Part shown: positions 1-5,605 of the stretch, piece by piece
Layout: each line of letters opens with the position of its first letter
Numbering within the stretch: position 1 is the stretch's first letter
NCBI GenBank assembly: GCA_034436375.1
Contig: DAOTVS010000077.1
Location: 1 to 8,120, forward strand
Source of the DNA: DAOTVS01 sp034436375
GTDB lineage: Bacteria > Chloroflexota > Anaerolineae > SpSt-313
Length of the DNA: 8,120 bases
Direction of reading: 5' to 3'
Made by a program: the position numbers and the translations under genes
Notes under the pieces: model-generated
Told to the model about the DNA's origin: nothing
What the model saw: the letters and a program-made list of their open reading frames with translations, nothing else
The model's database searches: none

Positions 1-131
1 CGGCAGCGGCGATGCCAGACCCCAAATCCCTCGCCCGGTTTGAGGCCGGTGAGAGGCGGAGCAGGTCACCGGCGCTGAACCGGGGCAGTGCCGGTGGCAG
101 GTATGCCCCGGGCGATGCTAAAGACTGACAG
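1..131. other. Left edge, no secure gene
   Basis: No recognisable gene is seen. The third forward frame is open from the window edge to a TGA at 126-128, so this could be the last ~40 codons of a rightward gene convergent with the LarA gene. The peptide is rich in Arg, Gly, Ser and Pro and matches no family I know. An imperfect inverted repeat (68-76 with 87-95, 8 of 9 pairs, 10-nt loop) lies downstream of the leftward LarA gene and could help end its transcript, but no T-run follows it. Confidence 0.3.
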
Positions 132-1493
132 CTATTCCGGCATAATCGGATATGTGCTCCCCCCATGAGGGAACACCAGCACCTCCGCCGCGCCCGGGAA
201 GCGCTGCCGCGCCCGCGCAAGGGCAGCCTCTGGCGTGGCGCTAAAGGTGACAAAGGGCAGCCGCTCGTGGATCTCCGCCGGCAGGGTAGGGGCGTACATC
301 AACAGCTCGCCATGGCGCATGGCCTGCAGAGCGAAATAGAGGAAGAAGCGGTCCTCTTCGCCCATGCCCTGGAGCTTAAGCCGGGGCACGAGCGGCAAGA
401 GCACGGGCGCCAGCGCCTTGAGCGCACCACGCCCGACGGGGAGCTTTCTGTTGGCCAATCCAAAGACGCCCACGCCCTCTTCCGCGCGCACCAGGGTGAT
501 CATCACACCGCCCGGCCGCAGGGCGCGGATGGTATTGGCCAGCGCCTTGACCCCCTGCCGCAGGTCCTGGTCCATGGGGCAGGAGTTGGTGATGACCACA
601 TCGGCCGGCCGGGGCACGCGCGCGCCGTAGATCTGGGCGCTCACCAGGGCCCCCACGCGGTGGGCCTGCACCGGGTGCCCGCTGACCACCCGTACCACTT
701 GGAGCGCGCTGTTGAGCACCGCATTGACGATGAACACCGGCGGCCGCAGCATTGAGCCCGCTTCTTCCAGGTCCAGGCGCATGGGGTTCTGCTCGATGGG
801 CCGGCCGACATTGTTAAAGGAGGCCGGCCGGCAGTTGATGGCGTGGTTGTGGGCGATGGTCGCGCGCCCGGCGAGGCCGGGAAAGAGGTTCTTGTAGCCG
901 CCGCCGAACGAGGCGATGATGTGGGGCTCGATGCAGCCGACGGAGACGATCAGGTCGGCCTCGGCAGCCGTCCTGTTGACATATACCGGTGTGCCCCGCT
1001 TGGTCGTGCCCAGGAAAGCCAGCTTTGCCGGCGAGTCGCAGTCGGGCGATTCCCAGGGCAGCCCTGCCCCCCAGCTTTCGCCCACGCGCCGCGCCACCTC
1101 GGCCTCGGTCATGGCCCGATGCACGCCCAACGCGGGAATGACGGTGATCTGCTCGCGCGCCACGCCCGCGCGCGCCAGCTCGGCCAGCACCGCCGGCAGA
1201 ATCAGCCGCACGGGCGTTGGCCGGCTGTTGTCATCGATCACCAGCGCCACGCGCATACCCGCGTGCGCCAGCTGCGCCAGCCGGGGCAGGCCGATGGGCT
1301 CCTGCAGGCTGCGCTCCACCTCAGCCCGGGCGTCACCGGCGCCGAGGCTCCCCAAGGGGTGGCCGCACCCCGTGGGGTCTCCGGCGCCGGCCAGCACCGC
1401 GGGCTCCATCGTACCCAGCAGGCGCCACTCTGCCGGCAGGTCCAGCCGGACCCGTTCGCTGCCCCACGGCAGTTCGACCGCGTTCGTTCCCAT
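132..1493 (-). CDS. LarA-family nickel-pincer racemase/epimerase
   Basis: This 453-residue protein belongs to the lactate racemase LarA family (DUF2088 N-terminal domain plus C-terminal domain). These enzymes use a nickel-pincer nucleotide to racemise or epimerise alpha-hydroxy acids in the cytoplasm. The residues described for Lactobacillus plantarum LarA appear at a constant offset of 17. His125 (in GVHR) and His191 (in EPHIIASFGGG) match the catalytic pair H108/H174. Lys201 matches the cofactor-tethering K184, and His217 (in AHNHA) matches the nickel ligand H200. An Asp-Asp-Asn-Ser-Arg stretch (87-91) fits the substrate-binding Asp/Arg motif. The start follows AGAGGG seven bases upstream. 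The gene lies 47 bp downstream of the DUF4404 gene on the same strand and may be cotranscribed. The cofactor-making larB, larC and larE are absent here. The family includes malate, phenyllactate, hydroxyglutarate and gluconate enzymes, so lactate is not assured. Confidence 0.9.
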   Translation of the reverse strand: MGTNAVELPWGSERVRLDLPAEWRLLGTMEPAVLAGAGDPTGCGHPLGSLGAGDARAEVERSLQEPIGLPRLAQLAHAGMRVALVIDDNSRPTPVRLILPAVLAELARAGVAREQITVIPALGVHRAMTEAEVARRVGESWGAGLPWESPDCDSPAKLAFLGTTKRGTPVYVNRTAAEADLIVSVGCIEPHIIASFGGGYKNLFPGLAGRATIAHNHAINCRPASFNNVGRPIEQNPMRLDLEEAGSMLRPPVFIVNAVLNSALQVVRVVSGHPVQAHRVGALVSAQIYGARVPRPADVVITNSCPMDQDLRQGVKALANTIRALRPGGVMITLVRAEEGVGVFGLANRKLPVGRGALKALAPVLLPLVPRLKLQGMGEEDRFFLYFALQAMRHGELLMYAPTLPAEIHERLPFVTFSATPEAALARARQRFPGAAEVLVFPHGGSTYPIMPE

Positions 1494-1540
1494 ACCTGAA
1501 CCCTCTTCCGCAACAAGGAAATGAGAAACCCCAGTTCGAA

Positions 1541-1810
1541 TTAGATACCCATGAGGCTGAGCGTATCAAGCGCGTCGCTGATGGCCCAGGTAAGGGCAGG
1601 GTGCGAGACCTCGAACTCCTCGATGGCCTCGTGCAGCTGCTCGCGCAGTGAGCGCAGATGGGCAGGTGTGGGCTCGGGGTTGTCCAGCACCCCCTGCACC
1701 TGCCTCTGCAGATGTTGCACGCGCGCCTGTGTGTGCTCATCGGCGGGCTTGGCCTGCCCCAGCTCGTGCTGCAGCTGCTGCAGCTTGTCGCGCAACTCCG
1801 GGTTTGACAT
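1541..1810 (-). CDS. DUF4404 family small protein
   Basis: An 89-residue protein of the DUF4404 family, whose function is not known. Residues 1-65 are charged, Gln/Glu/Arg-rich and heptad-like (LRDKLQQLQHEL, VQHLQRQVQGVL, LRSLREQLHEAIEEF), predicting helical hairpin or coiled-coil packing. The C-terminal segment SHPALTWAISDALDTLSLMGI (residues 69-89, written here in part: HPALTWAISDALDTL, then a terminal MGI) is the family hallmark. No signal peptide or membrane segment is seen. The reading frame stays open upstream to 1951, but the extra 47 residues would be encoded by the repeat element at 1833-1967. The ATG at 1810 is preceded by a strong GAGGAGG ribosome site, so this start is preferred. 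It lies between the GH5 gene and the LarA gene, all leftward. No role in either pathway can be inferred. Confidence 0.85.
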   Translation of the reverse strand: MSNPELRDKLQQLQHELGQAKPADEHTQARVQHLQRQVQGVLDNPEPTPAHLRSLREQLHEAIEEFEVSHPALTWAISDALDTLSLMGI

Positions 1811-1823
1811 GGGTTCTTGCCTC
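1811..1823 (-). promoter_or_regulatory. Ribosome binding site deciding the DUF4404 start
   Basis: On the minus strand the bases just before the ATG read GAGGAGGCAAGAACCC. This is a near-ideal Shine-Dalgarno sequence with about 9 nt of spacing. It rules in the 1810 start over the longer open frame reaching into the repeat. Confidence 0.7.
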
Positions 1824-1832
1824 CTCAGAATG

Positions 1833-1967
1833 TGATGCGTGATCCGTAATGCGTGAGGTCGCCGCCGTGTGAGGCCCACTGCTCTTGGTGCGCCTGTACA
1901 AGCGAGAAACAGAAAGGGCCAGATGCGTTGCGTCATGGCGGCCTTACGCATTACGTTTCACGTTTCA
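1833..1967. repeat. MITE-like element with heptamer inverted ends, copy 1
   Basis: A 135-bp element lacking any coding potential. The left arm (1833-1858) reads as heptamers TGATGCG, TGATCCG, TAATGCG and then TGAGG. The right arm (1942-1967), read on the minus strand, is TGAAACG, TGAAACG, TAATGCG and then TAAGG. Both arms continue inward with YYGCY. The interior is 83 bp. The architecture and length match the copy at 5408-5543, which sits in the opposite orientation judging from the better-matching arm (both have AAGGC, Y, GCCAT at that end). The right arm overlaps the 3' end of the GH5 gene and supplies its stop codon. No transposase is present, and no convincing target-site duplication is visible. 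It could be a non-autonomous mobile repeat or a transcribed structured RNA. Confidence 0.75.
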
Positions 1968-3025
1968 GGCGGTATCAGCGCCTCCAACAGCGGCCGGCGA
2001 AAGGCGTGCTGTTCCGCATCGTAGACGCCAAAGCCCGCACAAAACTCCCAGTAGGCCCAGCTCCAGCCGTGCGCCTCGGCCTCGCGCGCCACAAAGGTCG
2101 TCCAGCGCACGCGGGAGTCCATATCGGCCTTGTCATAGGTTCCGAACTCACCCAGGAAAAGGGGCCGCCCGTGCGCCTTGGCCCAGGCAGTGGCCAGGTC
2201 GAAATCATGGCGGATCGCCGCTTGCTCGCCGGGCGCACCCTCCCAGGTCGTGCCGAGCCAGGCCTCGCTGCCTTCCACCCACTCGGCGCCCTGATGGGTA
2301 AAGCTCATGGGGTCGTAATAGTGCACGGTCACGATCAGGCGCCGGTCTTGCGGAGGCAATTCCAGGCTCCTGAGCTGAGAGATCGCGTTCCACTCCACCG
2401 GCCCCACGACCACCATCCGATTCGGATTGGTGCGGCGGATGGTAGCCAAAACATCAGCGAAGAGGCTGTTCCACACCCCGGCGCTCAATGCGCCATTAGG
2501 CTCGTTCAAGGGCTCAAAGTAGAGCTCCAGCGGGTAGCCCTGATAGTGCCCGGCGATCTGCGCCCACAGGGCCACAAAGCGCTCTTGGTGTGCCGCTGGA
2601 TTCTGGTATAGTTCCTCATAGTGGTGCATATCGATGATCACCGTGAGCCCCTGCGCGAGCGCCTCGTGCACCGCTTTGTCAACTAGGACGAAAAAGGAGG
2701 GGTCAATCATATAGGGCGCCTGAGTCGTAGCATGGGCTGACCAACGGATGGGGATACGCACCGAGTTGAACCCGGCTTCTTTGATGACCTGGAAATAGCT
2801 GTCGTCCAGCGTCACCCCCCACTCGCCCACGCTCGGCGCCTCGAGCGCATTGCCCATGTTCACCCCGCGCCCCAGGCGTTCGCATCGGCGGAAAGCCTCC
2901 GCATCAGCTGATGTGCCGGTCGGTGTAGCCGAGGCACGTGGCGCCATCCACGCGCACCCCGCCACGACAACCGCCAGCGCCGCCAATGCCAGGGTCATCC
3001 AGAATGGCCTCCAACCGTAATGCAT
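1958..3025 (-). CDS. GH5 endoglucanase-type lipoprotein
   Basis: A 355-residue glycoside hydrolase of family 5 (cellulase fold), predicted to hydrolyse a beta-glycan with retention of configuration at the cell surface. An N-terminal hydrophobic segment ends in a lipobox, VAGC, with lipidated Cys24. A short Ser/Thr/Pro/Ala linker leads into the catalytic barrel, which opens with GRGVNMGNALEAP as in many GH5 cellulases. The acid/base is Glu175 in the LNEP motif and the nucleophile is Glu293 in LGEFG. Supporting residues are His134-His135 (DMHHY), His235-Tyr236 (VHYYDP) and Trp326. No carbohydrate-binding module is attached. The ATG at 3025 has GGGGGTGA upstream. Starts at 3055 and 3091 would lengthen the signal peptide needlessly and lie at or before the predicted transcription start. 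The last codons and the TGA stop fall inside the repeat at 1833-1967. The substrate (cellulose, mannan, xyloglucan) is not determinable. Confidence 0.92.
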   Translation of the reverse strand: MHYGWRPFWMTLALAALAVVVAGCAWMAPRASATPTGTSADAEAFRRCERLGRGVNMGNALEAPSVGEWGVTLDDSYFQVIKEAGFNSVRIPIRWSAHATTQAPYMIDPSFFVLVDKAVHEALAQGLTVIIDMHHYEELYQNPAAHQERFVALWAQIAGHYQGYPLELYFEPLNEPNGALSAGVWNSLFADVLATIRRTNPNRMVVVGPVEWNAISQLRSLELPPQDRRLIVTVHYYDPMSFTHQGAEWVEGSEAWLGTTWEGAPGEQAAIRHDFDLATAWAKAHGRPLFLGEFGTYDKADMDSRVRWTTFVAREAEAHGWSWAYWEFCAGFGVYDAEQHAFRRPLLEALIPPET

Positions 3026-3062
3026 GGACTCACCCCCTACATGCTCCCTGGACATATCCTCA

Positions 3063-3091
3063 ATCTTACACCTGCTGTGCTCTCGGCGCAA
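3063..3091 (-). promoter_or_regulatory. Promoter candidate for the GH5 gene
   Basis: On the minus strand TTGCGC (3086-3091) is separated by 17 bp from TAAGAT (3063-3068). Both are near the sigma70-type consensus. The spacing to the ATG at 3025 would give a leader of about 30 nt containing the ribosome site. It is predicted from sequence only. Confidence 0.45.
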
Positions 3092-3152
3092 GGAGGGTCG
3101 GGCAGGCCACGCACCGGGTGTGGTTCACTGCGGGGGCAACCTGCATGAGCGC

Positions 3153-3204
3153 TGTCACGCTGAGTGCGCCATGGCCTGCGGGCCATGGCGCACTCAGCGT
3201 GACA
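3153..3204. repeat. Perfect 24-bp inverted repeat (hairpin)
   Basis: Arms 3153-3176 and 3181-3204 are exact reverse complements over 24 bp, separated by a TGCG loop. The outer end begins TGTCACGCTGAG and the inner end is GCCATGGCC. It lies between two divergent genes, upstream of both promoter candidates, so it is not a terminator for either. No T-run follows it. It resembles the short palindromic repeats scattered in many bacterial genomes. A cruciform, a protein-binding site or a mobile palindrome are all possible. Confidence 0.8.
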
Positions 3205-3257
3205 TTCGGACGTGATCTGCACCAGAAGCGAACTGTACCCTCCGCATAATGCATCGT

Positions 3258-3285
3258 TTGGTTCTTTCCCCATTCGTGTTACAAT
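3258..3285 (+). promoter_or_regulatory. Promoter candidate for the EamA gene
   Basis: TTGGTT (3258-3263) is followed by 16 bp and TACAAT (3280-3285). A TG one base before the -10 (3277-3278) gives an extended -10 element. The region is locally AT-richer than its surroundings. The start codon at 3326 lies about 40 bp downstream. Confidence 0.5.
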
Positions 3286-3325
3286 AGCATACTATGACCC
3301 TATACCGCATGGAAGGGATGACAAA

Positions 3326-4237
3326 ATGGCCGCCAACAGCACAAGCCGGGCGTTCGCTGCCCGCTCTGCCTTGTCTCCGCGCACCCTCGCCGCCGTGCTG
3401 GTGACCGTCAGCACCTGGGGCTCGGCGTTCGCCGGCATCCGTGCCGGGCTCACCGCCTACACGCCAGCTCACCTGGCCCTGCTGCGCTACCTGATCGCCT
3501 CGCTCGCTTTGGCCGTGTATGCCCTGGTCACTCACATGCCTCTGCCAGCCCGGCGCGACCTGCCGCGGGTGGCCCTGCTGGGCTTTTTGGGCATCGCCTT
3601 TTACAACCTGGCCCTCAATTTCGGCGAGGAGACGGTAGCCTCAGGCACGGCCAGCCTGATCATTGCCTCGGTGCCCATCTGGATGGCCTTGCTGGGCAGC
3701 CTGCTTTTTCGGGAGCGGCTGCGCCTGCCTGGCTGGCTGGGCATCGCCCTCAGCTTTGCTGGTGTGGCTGTGATCGCTCTGGGCAACCAGGGCGGGCTGA
3801 AGGTCGACCCGCGCGCCGTGGTCATCCTGATAGCAGCCATCTCCTCCAGCCTCTATTCGCTGGGGCAAAAGCCCCTGCTGACCCGCTATGGCGCCCTGCA
3901 GTGCACGGCCTATGCGATCTGGGCCGGCGCGATCTTGCTGCTGCCCTTTGGCCTGAGGCTGCCGGCTGCCGTCAGCACAGCGCCCCTGGGGGCTACGGGG
4001 GCCATCTCGTACCTCGGCATCGTGCCTGGCGCCCTGGGTTATTGCACCTGGGCCTATATCCTGGCGCGCGTCCCTGCCGCCACTGCCGGCAGCTTTCTCT
4101 ACCTGGTGCCGGCCTTTGCCATGCTCATTGCCTGGCTCTGGCTCGGTGAGGTGCCCACCCTGCTCTCACTCGGCGGCGGATTGCTCGTCTTGGCCGGGGT
4201 CATTGTGGTCAATAGCTGGGGGCGGGGCCAGCGCTGA
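3326..4237 (+). CDS. EamA/DMT-superfamily transporter
   Basis: A 303-residue integral membrane protein of the drug/metabolite transporter superfamily, with two EamA repeats (about residues 19-152 and 163-296) and some ten predicted transmembrane helices. Typical features are WGSAFAGIRAGL followed by LLRY in helices 1-2, the VPIWMALLGSLLFRERL segment closing the first repeat, and VPAFAMLIAWLWLGE closing the second. Members export or import small metabolites such as amino acids, sugars or nucleotide-related compounds; the substrate cannot be told from sequence. The ATG at 3326 is preceded by GGAAGGGATGA; the frame is open further upstream to 3212 but that part is not hydrophobic and overlaps the promoter candidate. 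It is divergent from the GH5 gene and 191 bp before the next rightward gene, which has its own promoter candidate, so it may be monocistronic. Confidence 0.92.
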   Translation: MAANSTSRAFAARSALSPRTLAAVLVTVSTWGSAFAGIRAGLTAYTPAHLALLRYLIASLALAVYALVTHMPLPARRDLPRVALLGFLGIAFYNLALNFGEETVASGTASLIIASVPIWMALLGSLLFRERLRLPGWLGIALSFAGVAVIALGNQGGLKVDPRAVVILIAAISSSLYSLGQKPLLTRYGALQCTAYAIWAGAILLLPFGLRLPAAVSTAPLGATGAISYLGIVPGALGYCTWAYILARVPAATAGSFLYLVPAFAMLIAWLWLGEVPTLLSLGGGLLVLAGVIVVNSWGRGQR

Positions 4238-4329
4238 TTGCCGGCGTGCCACGGAGCCAAAAGCGGCCAGCTTGCGCGCTCCGCATGATCCCGGCACAAG
4301 CCTATTGAGAGGAATGGGGTGTTCTCCGA

Positions 4330-4358
4330 TTGCGGGCCATTGGGAACTGTGTTATGAT
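4330..4358 (+). promoter_or_regulatory. Promoter candidate for the 4429 gene
   Basis: TTGCGG (4330-4335) and TATGAT (4353-4358) are 17 bp apart. A TG one base before the -10 gives an extended -10 element. It lies 70 bp before the ATG at 4429, and the double palindrome at 4370-4402 begins 11 bp after the -10, at or just past the expected transcription start. Confidence 0.55.
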
Positions 4359-4369
4359 AGGCCTGTGTC

Positions 4370-4402
4370 AGACTTGCAAAGTCTCAGGGACTTTGCAAGT
4401 CT
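4370..4402. promoter_or_regulatory. Double palindrome in the leader (operator or hairpin)
   Basis: The arms 4370-4383 and 4389-4402 are exact reverse complements over 14 bp with a 5-nt loop. Each arm is also close to self-palindromic, of the form GACTT, three bases, AAGTC. Two readings are possible: two operator-like sites with centres 18 bp apart just after the promoter, or one RNA hairpin ending 11 nt before the GGAGGAG ribosome site at 4414-4420. Similar short palindromes can also be dispersed repeats. No T-run follows, which argues against a simple terminator. Confidence 0.6.
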
Positions 4403-4428
4403 CCCATGTCCATGGAGGAGCTGCCGCC

Positions 4429-5403
4429 ATGTCCAAGCCGATCCCTATCACGCTGCTCGTTGATGATTCCTGCCCTCTGGTCCACGTCTACCGCGCCCAC
4501 TGGGCCGATGTGCACCACAGGCCTCCCGCGACCGACGATGGCCGCCCATTGCTGGAGACGGTGCCCAACGCCTTCCTGGACCGCTTCTGTGACGTGGCCG
4601 AGCGCCGCGGGTTGGCCGGCAAACTCAGCATCGTGCCCATGCCCGCTGGCCGGGGCGATATCGTGCGCGGCATCGAGGGCTATGACCCCCGCCTCACCCG
4701 CGAATGGCTCGACACGGCGCAGAGGCGCCTGGCAGACCGCTTCGATTTCTGCCCGGAAGGCCTCACCCACAACCTCACAGTGGACCTGGCGACGGGCGGC
4801 ATGCTCCCCGAGGGCGAATCGGTCTGGTCTCAGCATCAGGACCGCACTGCGCTGACCCCCTACCTGGTGCGGGCGCTGGAGCTGCTACAGACGGCCGGCG
4901 TGAATGCCACTGGCATCACCAGTTGCTGGGTTTTTGGCCAGCAGGTGGAGGCGGAGTATATCCAGTCCATGGTCGCGGCGCTCAAGGCTGTCTATGGGCG
5001 CGACCTGGGCTGGTACTATCTGCACATCTGGCACCGCTACCCCGATTCCCGCCCTTATGTGGCCTATGCACAGGGGCCGACCCGCCTTGTCGCCATCAAC
5101 TCGACGGTCGATGACTTTTTCTGGGCCTGCATCAACAACCCCCGGACCGACCGCGCCTGGGTCGAGGAGGTCGCGGACCGCCTGCTCACGGCCGATGGCC
5201 GCGCAGGCGCCATCCGCACCGTGCTCGATGCCGGGGGCTGGCCCATTCTGATGACCCACTGGCAGTCCTTATTCGCCAATGGCCTGGAGACCGGCCTGGC
5301 TGTGCTCGACCTGCTGGGCGAGCGCGTATCCCGTGCCCTGGCGGGCGAGGTGCAGTGGACGAGTTGCCTGGAGCTGGCGCAACGGACGGTGGAAGAGATG
5401 TGA
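4429..5403 (+). CDS. Uncharacterised protein, possible deacetylase-like barrel
   Basis: A 324-residue protein that I cannot assign to a named family. There is no signal peptide or membrane helix. The N-terminus LLVDDSCPLVHVY (residues 9-21) resembles the opening strand and Asp-Asp metal motif of polysaccharide-deacetylase/GH57-like barrels. Further conserved-looking blocks are SIVPMPAGRGD (67-77), LTHNLTVDLATGG (112-124, with His114), WYYLHIWHRYP (195-205) and ILMTHWQSLFANG (273-285, with His277). Asp12/Asp13, His114 and His277 could form a metal site, but this is inference from motif resemblance. The ATG at 4429 follows GGAGGAG with 8 nt of spacing. The TGA stop is the first codon of a heptamer bordering the repeat at 5408-5543. 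The next gene, 202 bp downstream on the same strand, encodes a sugar-isomerase-like protein, suggesting a shared role in carbohydrate or cyclitol metabolism. Confidence 0.75.
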   Translation: MSKPIPITLLVDDSCPLVHVYRAHWADVHHRPPATDDGRPLLETVPNAFLDRFCDVAERRGLAGKLSIVPMPAGRGDIVRGIEGYDPRLTREWLDTAQRRLADRFDFCPEGLTHNLTVDLATGGMLPEGESVWSQHQDRTALTPYLVRALELLQTAGVNATGITSCWVFGQQVEAEYIQSMVAALKAVYGRDLGWYYLHIWHRYPDSRPYVAYAQGPTRLVAINSTVDDFFWACINNPRTDRAWVEEVADRLLTADGRAGAIRTVLDAGGWPILMTHWQSLFANGLETGLAVLDLLGERVSRALAGEVQWTSCLELAQRTVEEM

Positions 5404-5407
5404 TGCA

Positions 5408-5543
5408 TAATAAGTAAACCGTAATCAGTAAGGCTGCCATTTCGAGGCGTTTTCTGCTTCCCGGGATATTTGCACTGACAGGGTCTGTGTAAAGCAGCAG
5501 GCGCTCTACAGTAGCAACCTTACTTATTACGGTTTACTTATTA
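5408..5543. repeat. MITE-like element with heptamer inverted ends, copy 2
   Basis: A 136-bp non-coding element. The left arm (5408-5433) reads TAATAAG, TAAACCG, TAATCAG and then TAAGG. The right arm (5518-5543), read on the minus strand, is TAATAAG, TAAACCG, TAATAAG and then TAAGG. Extended to 30 bp (5408-5437 and 5514-5543) the arms match at 28 positions. A further heptamer, TGATGCA (5401-5407), precedes the left arm and its TGA is the stop codon of the upstream gene. The interior of 84 bp shows no open frame. It shares arm layout, TRAGGYYGCY inner ends and length with 1833-1967, while the interiors match only weakly. It lies between two cotranscribable genes, so it would probably be present in their mRNA as a long imperfect hairpin. 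Confidence 0.8.
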
Positions 5544-5605
5544 CATGCCATGGCAACCTCGTGCATTGCGGAATGCGCCCCATTCTACTGCAAGGAGATG
5601 GACCC

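Noticed and set aside
1..131. Cobalamin riboswitch or small structured RNA at the left edge
   Set aside because: Several short GC-rich pairings and CCGGT-type strings occur on both strands, but the conserved boxes of the cobalamin riboswitch, SRP RNA or RNase P RNA were not found.
165..1499. Long open frames on the plus strand opposite the LarA gene
   Set aside because: They are shadows of a high-GC gene: the minus-strand frame carries the complete LarA active site, while the opposite translations are rich in Arg, His, Gln and Pro and show no family motifs.
1811..1951. Longer DUF4404 protein starting at 1951
   Set aside because: The 47 extra codons lie mostly in the repeat element, and a strong ribosome site sits directly before the 1810 ATG, giving the usual family length.
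5401..5549. Target-site duplication flanking repeat copy 2
   Set aside because: ATGC occurs on both sides but not at matching positions; only a CA dinucleotide directly abuts both ends, and copy 1 shows no duplication.
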